This document shows positions 8,234 to 15,173 of a DNA stretch of 20,704 nt, one piece after another. Both the position numbers and the translations under genes were made by a program. Under the pieces are notes generated by a model that saw only the letters and a list, made by a program, of their open reading frames with translations, was not told the origin of the DNA and searched no databases. Source of the DNA: Bacteroidota bacterium (lineage in GTDB: Bacteria; Bacteroidota; Ignavibacteria; Ignavibacteriales; Melioribacteraceae); the NCBI GenBank assembly GCA_023447335.1, contig JAEXOD010000092.1, positions 1 to 20,704 on the forward strand, written 5' to 3'. Each line of letters opens with the position of its first letter. Position 1 is the first letter of the stretch.

Positions 8234-9217
8234 TTGAAATTTTATTTATTAGGCTTTTTAGTATTTATCGGTTGTGCTATTATTGCGCAACCAAAATTTA
8301 ACGAAATAAGCAGTTATCCGGGTTCATTTAGTAGGATGGGTTTTGGTTCAAGGGGAATTAGTATGGGAAATTCTATCGGAGCTGTAATTGACGGTAATTT
8401 ATCAACTTACTATAATCCGGCACTTTCAGCATTTCAAGAGAGCAACTATTTACAAATCGGGTATTCTTTTTTATCTTTAGATAGGTCTTTGAATTATTTA
8501 GGGTTTACACGCAATTTCAAATTCTCATCTAAGGGAGATAATAAAATTAGAGCAGCCGGTGTTTCTGCAGGTATTATTAATGCAGGAGTATCTAAAATTG
8601 ACGCACGAGATAATCAAGGAAATAAAACCGGTGATTTGAGTACAAGCGAAAACCAGTTTTTTATTGCGTTGGCAAATAGATTTTCTGAAAAGTTTGCCAT
8701 AGGTTTAAATTTGAAACTTTATTATTATCATTTATATGAAGAAGTTAATTCAACGACATTTGGTTTTGATATAGGTGCCTTATATGTTTTTAACAAGAAT
8801 TTAACGGCAGCTATTGTTTTAACAGATATAAATAGTAAATATAAATGGGATACTACAGAACTATACGGGCAAGAGGGTAATAATGAAGAAAATAAATTTC
8901 CTTTATTAAAGAAACTTGCTGTTGCATATAATTTTTTAGAACCAAAAGTTTTAGTTTCTGCCGAAATTGAAAACAGTAATGCAAAAAGTAATATCTTAAG
9001 ATTTGGTGCTGAATACGGTATTTATCCTGGTCTAAATATTAGAGTTGGAATTGACAAAATAAACCTTAGCAATAGCGATATACCGGCAAGACCAAGCGGA
9101 GGTTTTTCTTATAGTTATTCTTTTGAAAATTGGATTATCGGAATTGATTATGCTTATGCTTATGAACCTTATTCTATAAATAATTCGCACATAATAAGTT
9201 TAAATTTTAATTTGTAA
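8234..9217 (+). CDS. PorV/PorQ-family outer membrane beta-barrel protein
   Basis: A 327-residue protein read from a TTG start (8234). An AAGAGGA ribosome-binding site lies a few bases upstream, and the resulting N-terminus is a clean signal peptide (MKFYLLGFLVFIGCAIIAQ, cut after Ala18). The mature N-terminus has the family signature: GSRGISMGNSIGAVIDGNLS followed at once by TYYNPALSA (about 37-66). Alternating hydrophobic strands and a terminal ISLNFNL strand fit a FadL-like outer membrane barrel. PorV binds T9SS cargo CTDs and moves them from the translocon to the PorU attachment complex; PorQ works similarly with PorZ. Which one this resembles cannot be decided by eye. Cys14 could mimic a lipobox, but the A|Q cleavage site fits better. 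It lies 21 nt after the Asp-box gene. Confidence 0.8.
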   Translation: MKFYLLGFLVFIGCAIIAQPKFNEISSYPGSFSRMGFGSRGISMGNSIGAVIDGNLSTYYNPALSAFQESNYLQIGYSFLSLDRSLNYLGFTRNFKFSSKGDNKIRAAGVSAGIINAGVSKIDARDNQGNKTGDLSTSENQFFIALANRFSEKFAIGLNLKLYYYHLYEEVNSTTFGFDIGALYVFNKNLTAAIVLTDINSKYKWDTTELYGQEGNNEENKFPLLKKLAVAYNFLEPKVLVSAEIENSNAKSNILRFGAEYGIYPGLNIRVGIDKINLSNSDIPARPSGGFSYSYSFENWIIGIDYAYAYEPYSINNSHIISLNFNL

Positions 9218-9233
9218 ATAAAACGGTGTATAG

Positions 9234-10127
9234 ATGAAAAAAATAAGTCTAATTTTGGTTTTGTGTTCAAGTATACTAATAGCTCAAAGCGCAGGTGAAA
9301 GCGGATTATCTTTCCTTAAATTGAGCTTTGGAGCTAAAAATGCTGCCTTATCCGATTTAGCTGTGGTTTATTCGGATGATGCTACGGCATTATTTTATAA
9401 TCCAGCGTTACTTGCTAAAGATCCGATAAATATTAACGTTACACATAATCAATCAATTCAAGATTTAAGGAGTCAAAATTTAGCATTTGGCTTTAACTAT
9501 GATTCCATTAACTTTGCAATAGGGGTGAATACGACCTCGATTGACGATATTGAAGTAAGAAATGTTCCTGGAGAAGCTATTACCAAATTTAATGCAAATT
9601 ATTTCTTCGGAAGTTTTTCAGCGGCTATGTTCGTTTCAGAGAACATCTCGGTAGGTACAACTTTTAAATATTTATACGAAGGGTTGTATTCTGATGAAGC
9701 TACCGGTTTTGGTTTTGATTTCGGAGTTTCATATCAACAACTCATTCCGAAATTAAATCTAGGTTTATCGATAAGAAATTTAGGTTCAATGAATAAATTG
9801 CGTAACGTAGAAACTGAATTACCAAAGGACTTAAGATTTGGTGCATCGTATGATTTTGATCTGCAGGAATTAAATAGCAAAATTATAGTAATTGCGGGAA
9901 TTAATAAATACTTAAATGAAGACGAAATTTGCACTGGTTTTGCCGCAGATGTAATTTATGATAATCTATTATCTTTAAGAATAGGGTATCTATCCGGAAT
10001 AGAAGCAAGAAGCATTAGTGCCGGATTTGGGATATTATGGAATAATTTTAAAATAGATTATGCGTTCATTCCTTATAAATATGATTTAGGAAGTTCTAAT
10101 ATTATTACTGTAGGATATATTTTTTAA
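9234..10127 (+). CDS. Second PorV/PorQ-family outer membrane beta-barrel protein
   Basis: A 297-residue protein with signal peptide MKKISLILVLCSSILIAQ, cut after Ala17. The mature start, GESGLSFLKLSFGAKNAALSD..., continues to ALFYNPALLA (about 52-61), the NPA signature of PorV/PorQ-type barrels. The following blocks (GVNTTSIDDIEVRNVPGEA; SVGTTFKYLYEGLYSDEATGFGFDFGVSY) are typical of the family's barrel strands, as is LNLGLSIRNLG (about 174-184). It is the last gene of the cassette, 16 nt after its paralogue, and both are more alike in layout than either is to porV at 19123. Role inferred: cargo binding or outer-membrane assembly for the neighbouring CTD protein. A general transport barrel cannot be ruled out. 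Confidence 0.8.
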   Translation: MKKISLILVLCSSILIAQSAGESGLSFLKLSFGAKNAALSDLAVVYSDDATALFYNPALLAKDPININVTHNQSIQDLRSQNLAFGFNYDSINFAIGVNTTSIDDIEVRNVPGEAITKFNANYFFGSFSAAMFVSENISVGTTFKYLYEGLYSDEATGFGFDFGVSYQQLIPKLNLGLSIRNLGSMNKLRNVETELPKDLRFGASYDFDLQELNSKIIVIAGINKYLNEDEICTGFAADVIYDNLLSLRIGYLSGIEARSISAGFGILWNNFKIDYAFIPYKYDLGSSNIITVGYIF

Positions 10128-10152
10128 GATAATGGATTAAACATATTTAAAA

Positions 10153-10178
10153 ATTTTATTATTTTTATATAATAAAAT
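10153..10178. terminator. A/T-only hairpin after the PorV/PorQ cassette
   Basis: ATTTTATTAT (10153-10162) and ATAATAAAAT (10169-10178) form a perfect 10-bp stem with a 6-nt loop, 25 nt after the cassette's last stop codon. The stem has no G-C pair and only broken T-runs follow, so termination is possible but weakly supported in such an A/T-rich gap. Confidence 0.3.
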
Positions 10179-10206
10179 ATTATTTTATAGATTTTACGGA
10201 TTATTT

Positions 10207-11169
10207 ATGGAAATTATTGAGTACAGCCCCGAATGGAAAGAAAAATGGGATAATTTTGTTTTATCATCAAATAACGGCACAATGTTCCATTTGCAAAAAT
10301 TTTTTGATTACCATACTCCGGGTAAATTTACATTCAACCATTTAATGTTTGTTGAAAAAGGGGAAATTAAAGCATTACTTCCGGGAAGCATTAGAGCCGG
10401 TGTTTTTGAATCACCTATCGGTGCGTCATATGGATCAATTGTTACGGGAGATATAACGTTTAAGGAAGCATTAAACTTTGTTAACATGCTTATTGATTAC
10501 GGTAAAAAAAATGGGTTTAAAGAGCTATGCCTGACACCTGCACCGATGATTTACGAGGAATATCAAAATCAGAATCTTGATTTTGCAATGTTGTGGTCAG
10601 GTTTTAAATTTAGTTTGCATTATATTTCTAGTGCTATCAAACTTGATGAGAACAGAGATATTATTTCACGTTTTCATGCCACAACCAGACGTAATATTAG
10701 AAAGAGTTTAAATAATTCGGATATTAGAGTAGAAATAAATGATCGTTATGACGAATTTTATCCTATTTTAATGGAAAATAAAGCAAGACATAATGTAAAA
10801 CCCACTCATTCTTATGAAGATTTAATAAAACTAACAGAATTATTGCCTGATAATTTAAAACTATTTATGGTCTATTACAAAGATAAACCTATAGCCGGTT
10901 CATCAATGTTTTTTGCTAATAAAACAGTAGCGATCTGTTTTTATAATATGCTTTATTATGATTACCAATTTCTAAAACCTATACAAAGAGTAATGTACGA
11001 AGTAGTAAAGTATTGTACTGAAAACGGTTATCAGTATGTTGATATTGGTGTTTCACAAGACACAAAAGCCGAAAACCCGATGACACCAAGTATTAATTTG
11101 ATAGACTTTAAGGAAAAATTTGACGCAAAAACTATAATGCGTAACACTTTTAATATTAAATTAATGTAA
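10207..11169 (+). CDS. FemAB/BioF2-like GNAT-fold protein
   Basis: A 320-residue cytoplasmic protein without signal or membrane segments. The opening (YSPEWKEKWDNFVLSSNNGTMFHLQKFFDYH) and the GSIRAGVFESPIGASYG stretch (about 61-77) are typical of the FemAB-like acyltransferase superfamily. The second half carries the second GNAT-like subdomain: HATTRRNIRKSLNNS (about 157-171), KPIAGSSMFFANKTVAICFYN (about 228-248) and a terminal VDIGVSQDTKAENP region. Relatives attach amino acids to peptidoglycan precursors or acyl groups to surface sugars. The substrate here is unknown; two glycosyltransferase genes follow directly (5 nt and 2 nt gaps), which points to cell-envelope polysaccharide. Confidence 0.75.
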   Translation: MEIIEYSPEWKEKWDNFVLSSNNGTMFHLQKFFDYHTPGKFTFNHLMFVEKGEIKALLPGSIRAGVFESPIGASYGSIVTGDITFKEALNFVNMLIDYGKKNGFKELCLTPAPMIYEEYQNQNLDFAMLWSGFKFSLHYISSAIKLDENRDIISRFHATTRRNIRKSLNNSDIRVEINDRYDEFYPILMENKARHNVKPTHSYEDLIKLTELLPDNLKLFMVYYKDKPIAGSSMFFANKTVAICFYNMLYYDYQFLKPIQRVMYEVVKYCTENGYQYVDIGVSQDTKAENPMTPSINLIDFKEKFDAKTIMRNTFNIKLM

Positions 11170-11174
11170 TTTTT

Positions 11175-12308
11175 GTGAAATTAGAAATATATTTTCTAGG
11201 AAATGCCAATAAAGATTCTAGAATTACAAATTTAAAGCGTTCGCTTGAATTTGACGGGCATTTTGTAAATGTCATTTCTTTTGATTGGTTTACTAATAAT
11301 TTTAATACCATAAACGGAACAGTAAATATCTATAAATTAGATAAAAAATTTTCAGTTTTATTTTATTTAAAATTTGCTCTAATTACTATTAAACATCTTA
11401 TTACATCTGATGCTAATATTTTATTTGCTGAAGATGTTTATACGCTTCCATTTGTATCTTTTTTGGGGAAAGTAAAAGGAAAAAAAGTAATCTATAATAG
11501 CAGGGAGTTTTATGCATTTTTGGGCGGATTAACCGGGAGAAAAAAACTTCAAATGGCTATTGCAGAAATTGAGCGACTTTTTATTAAGCTTACCGATTTA
11601 GTTTTAACAACCGGTAAAATGGATTCCGAGTTCCTTGAGAAATTATATAATCTTAAAAATACTTGTGTAATAAGAAATATTCCGCTCAAGAAACAATCAG
11701 AAGATATTGTTAATTTCAGAGATATGTTAAATATTGAGTATAAGAAAACTATTTTATTGTATCAAGGAGTTTTGTTAAAAGGAAGGGGAATAGAAACTAT
11801 TCTTTACGCTATGCCTGAATTACCGGAATGTGATTTAGTAATTCTAGGCGATGGTGTACTTAAAGAAAAGCTGATTGAGATTACGCATAAAATTAAAATT
11901 GCAAATAGAGTTCATTTCTTGGGAACAATAGAACACAAGGAATTAGATAAATTTACTGCAGGTGCAGATATTGGTTTCTGTTTAATTGAAAATATTAGTG
12001 TAAGCTATTATTATGCATTACCAAATAAACTATTTGAATATATTAATGCTAAAGTTCCGGTTATTGGATCTAATTTACCTCAAATTCATCAAATTGTAAA
12101 CCATTATAAATTGGGTGAAATAATTGAAATTGACAATATTAACTTTGAACTAAAAGTTGATAGGATAGTTGATTGTGTTAAAAATATGATTTCTAATAAA
12201 GAAAAATATACTTTTTATAAACAGAATTGCGAAAATGCTGCTGAAGAATTAAATTGGGAAAAAGAATACGAAAACGCAAAGGATAGAATCTTTGAGGAAG
12301 TAAAGTAA
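11175..12308 (+). CDS. GT-B family 4-type glycosyltransferase
   Basis: A 377-residue protein with two Rossmann-like halves. The N-terminal half (about 1-170) contains the VIYNSREFYAFLGG acceptor-side block (about 100-113). The C-terminal half holds ILLYQGVLLKGRGIETILYAM (about 194-214, shown in outline), CDLVILGDGVLKEKL, VHFLGTIEHKEL and the nucleotide-sugar-binding region YALPNKLFEYINAKVPVIGSN (about 283-303), whose LPNKLFEY glutamate is the conserved donor-binding residue of GT4 enzymes. Donor and acceptor sugars cannot be read from sequence. The start is GTG at 11175, five bases after the upstream stop, without a clear Shine-Dalgarno sequence; no in-frame ATG fits better. It lies between the FemAB-like and GT9 genes in one tight run. 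Confidence 0.82.
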   Translation: MKLEIYFLGNANKDSRITNLKRSLEFDGHFVNVISFDWFTNNFNTINGTVNIYKLDKKFSVLFYLKFALITIKHLITSDANILFAEDVYTLPFVSFLGKVKGKKVIYNSREFYAFLGGLTGRKKLQMAIAEIERLFIKLTDLVLTTGKMDSEFLEKLYNLKNTCVIRNIPLKKQSEDIVNFRDMLNIEYKKTILLYQGVLLKGRGIETILYAMPELPECDLVILGDGVLKEKLIEITHKIKIANRVHFLGTIEHKELDKFTAGADIGFCLIENISVSYYYALPNKLFEYINAKVPVIGSNLPQIHQIVNHYKLGEIIEIDNINFELKVDRIVDCVKNMISNKEKYTFYKQNCENAAEELNWEKEYENAKDRIFEEVK

Positions 12309-12310
12309 TT

Positions 12311-13327
12311 TTGAGTAACCTTCGTATCTTATTAATCAGAATTGATAGAATTGGTGATGTCGTTTTAACAACTGCAATTCCAAGAGAAATTAAATTAATA
12401 TATCCAAATTCTTTTATTGCAGTTATGGTGCGTAGTTATACGAAAGATATCTACTTGAATAATCCAAATGTTGATGAGATAATTGTTGCGGATGATTACT
12501 TATCATGCAATAAAACAGAAATTCTAAATTATGCTTCAAAATTAAAACAATACAACTTTTCACATTCTTTTTTAATATTACCAAACGAAAAATTAAATTA
12601 TATTATATTTTTAGCAGGTATAAAACATCGATACGGCACAGGTTATAAGTTTTATCAGTTTATAACAGGAGTAAAGGGAATTAGTCGTAATAAATATAAT
12701 CCTCTAAGGCATGAGGCTGATTATTGTATGGATTTTGCGCGAGCAATAGGTGTGAAAACAAATAATATTAATTCAGAAATATTCTTAAATATTGAGGAAA
12801 AAGAAAAAGCCCGTAATTTAAGAGAAATGCTCATAAAAAGTAACAAAGCAAAAAAAATAATAGGAATACACACTTCAAGCGGTAATAGTGCTCCAAATTG
12901 GGAGTTAGAAGAATACTTAAAATTAATGAAAAAATTGTTGACGATTAACGACTATATAATTTGCTTAACGGATAATTCTATCTCAGATAAATTAAAGGAA
13001 ATTAATGGAGTTATATACTTGAATGAAAATAATGATTTAAGAAATACAATTATAAATTTAAGTATTTTAGATGTCCTAATAGCTGCAAGTACAGGACCTT
13101 TACATATTGCAGCCGGCTTAAATATTAAAACAGTTTCTTTATTTTGCCCAATGACAGCTTGTTCTCCAAAACTATGGAAGCCGGTAGGTAATAAATCGGT
13201 GGAATTAACTCCGGAAAAAGAATACTGTTCAAATAACTGCCCGGGTGATCCTAAAAAGTGTAAATTTGGGAATGGTGGGATCACAATTAAAGAAGTAACA
13301 GACGAGATTGAAAAGATTCTCAAATGA
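12311..13327 (+). CDS. Glycosyltransferase family 9 (LPS heptosyltransferase-like)
   Basis: A 338-residue protein. Its start, LRILLIRIDRIGDVVLTTAIPREIK (about 4-28, shown in outline), is the GT9 signature 'RxDRIGDxVLTTP'. The C-terminal donor-binding block is IAASTGPLHIAAGLNIKTVSLF (about 257-278), followed by a CP...CSPKLWKPVG segment. GT9 enzymes transfer ADP-heptose to lipopolysaccharide inner core, but the family also includes other LPS-sugar transferases, so the sugar is not certain. Translation from TTG at 12311, two bases after the previous stop, gives the full conserved N-terminus. The extreme C-terminus has four cysteines (EYCSNNCPGDPKKC), a frequent GT9 feature. Confidence 0.87.
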   Translation: MSNLRILLIRIDRIGDVVLTTAIPREIKLIYPNSFIAVMVRSYTKDIYLNNPNVDEIIVADDYLSCNKTEILNYASKLKQYNFSHSFLILPNEKLNYIIFLAGIKHRYGTGYKFYQFITGVKGISRNKYNPLRHEADYCMDFARAIGVKTNNINSEIFLNIEEKEKARNLREMLIKSNKAKKIIGIHTSSGNSAPNWELEEYLKLMKKLLTINDYIICLTDNSISDKLKEINGVIYLNENNDLRNTIINLSILDVLIAASTGPLHIAAGLNIKTVSLFCPMTACSPKLWKPVGNKSVELTPEKEYCSNNCPGDPKKCKFGNGGITIKEVTDEIEKILK

Positions 13328-13354
13328 ACTTAATATAACTTATTAGTGTATAAG

Positions 13355-13693
13355 ATGAAAAGATATGAGAAGCATATATTTATTTGCGAAAATAAACGCG
13401 ATAAAATTGATTTAAAAGGTAGCTGTGCTGATAAAGGCTCGCTAGATTTAAAATAAAAATTTAAACAAAAACTTAAAGAAAAAGGCTTATCATCTGAAAT
13501 AAGATCGAATAGTTGCGGATGTTTAGGTGCATGCGACTTTGGACCTGTTGTAGTAATATATCCCGAACAAGTTTGGTACGGTAATGTAACAGCAATTGAT
13601 GTTGATGAAATTATCGAAGATCATATACTAAATAATAAAATTGTTGAAAGATTAACCATTAAAGATCCTAAATTTAATAAAGATGAAAAATAA
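13355..13693 (+). pseudogene. Thioredoxin-like [2Fe-2S] ferredoxin interrupted by an in-frame TAA
   Basis: Read from ATG 13355, codon 34 is TAA (13454-13456), yet the same frame continues without another stop to TAA at 13691-13693. The joined product of 112 residues has four cysteines spaced as in thioredoxin-like [2Fe-2S] ferredoxins: C11, C24, C56, C60 (C-x12-C-x31-C-x3-C). Supporting blocks are KHIFICENKRD, GSCADKGS, SNSCGCLGACDFGPVVVIYP and WYGNVTAIDVDEIIEDHI. Intact members carry electrons or cluster-related functions in the cytoplasm. The stop falls in a lysine-rich helix (LK*KFKQKL), so one base change (AAA, GAA or CAA to TAA) would explain it. No ATG, GTG or TTG occurs soon after the stop, so the C-terminal half is unlikely to be made on its own. 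Options are a recent nonsense mutation, a sequencing error, or readthrough. The 3' end overlaps the nth start. Confidence 0.8.
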
Positions 13694-14312
13694 CAAAGAA
13701 AGAGCTATAAAGATTTTCGGTATTCTAGAGAGCGAATATCCTGATGTAAAACCGGCTTTAGAGTTTTCTTCAGCATTCGAGTTATTAATTGCAACTATTT
13801 TATCCGCTCAGTGTACCGATGAGAGAGTAAATATTGTTACAAAAGTACTTTTTGCTAAATACAAAAATCCTAAAGATTTTGCAAACGCCGATATAGAAGA
13901 ACTTGAAAAGGATATTTTTTCGACCGGTTTTTATAAACAAAAGGCAAAAAGTATTAAGAATTGTTGTTTGATGTTAATTGAGCATTATAACGGAGAAGTA
14001 CCTTCAGATTTTGAAGAACTTACAAAATTACCGGGAGTAGGAAGAAAAACGGCATCTGTTGTTGCAGGTAACGCATTTGGAATTCCTGCTATTGCCGTAG
14101 ATACTCACGTTAAAAGACTTTCAAATTTATTGGGATTTGTTGATACGGATGATCCGGAAAAAATTGAGTTTTCATTAAAAGAGTTATTACCGGAAAATTA
14201 TTGGGTAAATTCCTCTCATTGGCTAGCTACTCACGGAAGAAAAATATGTGTTGCACGAAAACCTAAATGTAATGATTGCGTTATTAATAGCCTATGTCCA
14301 AATAGAAAATAA
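13683..14312 (+). CDS. nth: Endonuclease III (DNA glycosylase/AP lyase)
   Basis: A 209-residue protein, close to the usual 210. It removes oxidised pyrimidines and cuts the abasic site in base excision repair. The helix-hairpin-helix motif LPGVGRKTA (116-124) supplies catalytic Lys122, and VDTHVKR (139-145) contains the catalytic Asp140. The [4Fe-4S] cluster ligands are C189, C196, C199 and C205 (C-x6-C-x2-C-x5-C). All key residues are present. The ATG lies inside the last codons of the broken ferredoxin gene, in another frame, so translation may normally be coupled to it. The first residues, MKNNKERAIKIFGIL, match the family's N-terminal helix. Confidence 0.95.
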   Translation: MKNNKERAIKIFGILESEYPDVKPALEFSSAFELLIATILSAQCTDERVNIVTKVLFAKYKNPKDFANADIEELEKDIFSTGFYKQKAKSIKNCCLMLIEHYNGEVPSDFEELTKLPGVGRKTASVVAGNAFGIPAIAVDTHVKRLSNLLGFVDTDDPEKIEFSLKELLPENYWVNSSHWLATHGRKICVARKPKCNDCVINSLCPNRK

Positions 14313-14323
14313 GGTTAATTGAT

Positions 14324-14887
14324 ATGGATAAACACACAGATCGAGATTATTGTTTGACTTTATTACATGAATATACAAAGAGTATAAGTCTAAGAAAGCA
14401 TGCTTATGCTGTTGAAATTTGTATGCGTGAATATGCCAGAAAATTTAATGAAAATGAAAACTACTGGGGTAATGTGGGGTTGTTACATGATTTTGATTAT
14501 GAAAAATATCCTACTGCCGAAGAGCATCCCTTAAAAGGGGGTGAAATACTTAGAGAATTAGGGTTCGAAAATAGTTTTGTCGATTCAATTCTATCACACT
14601 GCGATAGAACAGAGGTTAAACGTGATACTGTTTTACGTAAGGTTCTTTTTGCAGTTGATGAGTTATCAGGTTTTATTACTGCCGTTGCTTTAGTTAGACC
14701 CTCAAAATCTGTTATGGAAGTTAATGTAAAATCAGTAAAAAAGAAAATGAAGGATAAAGCATTTGCAAAACAAGTAAATCGAGATGATATCATAAACGGT
14801 GCAAAAGAATTACAAATTGACCTAGATGAACATATAGATTTTTGTATAAACGCAATGCAAAAGGGAAGAAATTTGTTAGAATTATAG
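14324..14887 (+). CDS. HD-domain metal-dependent phosphohydrolase family protein
   Basis: A 187-residue cytoplasmic protein. HD-superfamily residues are visible in order: His26 (SLRKHAYAVE), the His55-Asp56 pair (GLLHDFDYEKYP), His68 (EEHPLKGG), His92 (ILSHCDR) and Asp112 (FAVDELSGF), consistent with a metal centre. The remaining region, with VRPSKSVMEVNVKSVKKKMKDK (about 124-145), matches the small stand-alone HD proteins often annotated as 'HDIG domain hydrolase', whose substrate is unknown (candidates are nucleotides or phosphate esters). It follows nth by 11 nt and an AAGG-containing site, so the two are probably co-transcribed. Confidence 0.83.
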   Translation: MDKHTDRDYCLTLLHEYTKSISLRKHAYAVEICMREYARKFNENENYWGNVGLLHDFDYEKYPTAEEHPLKGGEILRELGFENSFVDSILSHCDRTEVKRDTVLRKVLFAVDELSGFITAVALVRPSKSVMEVNVKSVKKKMKDKAFAKQVNRDDIINGAKELQIDLDEHIDFCINAMQKGRNLLEL

Positions 14888-15089
14888 ATTTTAATTAAAA
14901 TTCTTTTTATATTATAAGTTGTTTTAAAATTATAACATAAAATTCTCTTTTGCTTAATTTTTAATAATGTTTACTTTATTTGAACTTTTTTGTGATTAAT
15001 ATCATAATTATAGTATAATTTTTGAGTAATTTTATTAATTGACTTGACAATTAATATGGTTCTTGAGTAAATTGTAATCCAAAATAAAA

Positions 15090-15117
15090 GGAATAAGCTA
15101 TAGAGAGTTTTTACTTT
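15090..15117 (+). promoter_or_regulatory. Candidate promoter element shared with the lipoprotein operon (copy 2)
   Basis: TATAGAGAGTTTTTACTTT at 15099-15117 matches 18 of 19 bases of the copy at 5699-5717. GGAATA (15090-15095) lies 16 nt before TACTTT. It sits 57 nt before the porU ATG. Two T9SS-related operons in the same window carrying the same element suggests common control, for instance by an ECF sigma factor as known for SigP in Porphyromonas gingivalis; the regulator itself is not in the window. Confidence 0.42.
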
Positions 15118-15137
15118 TTGCCAAATAATTCGAGGAA

Positions 15138-15161
15138 ATTATAATCTTTGCCGATTATAAT
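15138..15161 (+). promoter_or_regulatory. 9-bp inverted repeat in the porU leader
   Basis: ATTATAATC (15138-15146) and GATTATAAT (15153-15161) are perfect inverted copies around TTTGCC. The second arm ends 12 nt before the porU start codon. It could be an operator, or in RNA a small hairpin that limits ribosome access. Being nearly all A/T, its hairpin would be weak. Confidence 0.35.
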
Positions 15162-15173
15162 GATTAATGGATA

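Larger units (their letters stand above)
14888..15173 (+). other. 286-nt non-coding region before porU
   Basis: No gene was found. The first half is A/T-rich with a small symmetric TTTTAATTAAAA tract right after the HD gene stop. Its second half holds the shared element at 15099-15117 and an inverted repeat at 15138-15161. A TTGACA string at 15044-15049 has no good -10 partner. Confidence 0.55.

Noticed and set aside
12952..13323. Minus-strand 123-codon frame opposite the GT9 gene
   Set aside because: The plus frame has strong GT9 motifs throughout; the antisense frame is composition-driven.
13355..13693. Alternative genetic code with TAA as a sense codon
   Set aside because: TAA ends many other genes in the window at family-typical lengths, so one internal TAA does not support recoding.
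13355..13693. Frameshift as the cause of the broken ferredoxin gene
   Set aside because: Both halves are in the same frame; only a single stop codon separates them.
15044..15049. TTGACA as a sigma-70 type -35 box for porU
   Set aside because: No convincing -10 hexamer lies 16-18 nt downstream (best is TAAATT), and the shared element is better supported.
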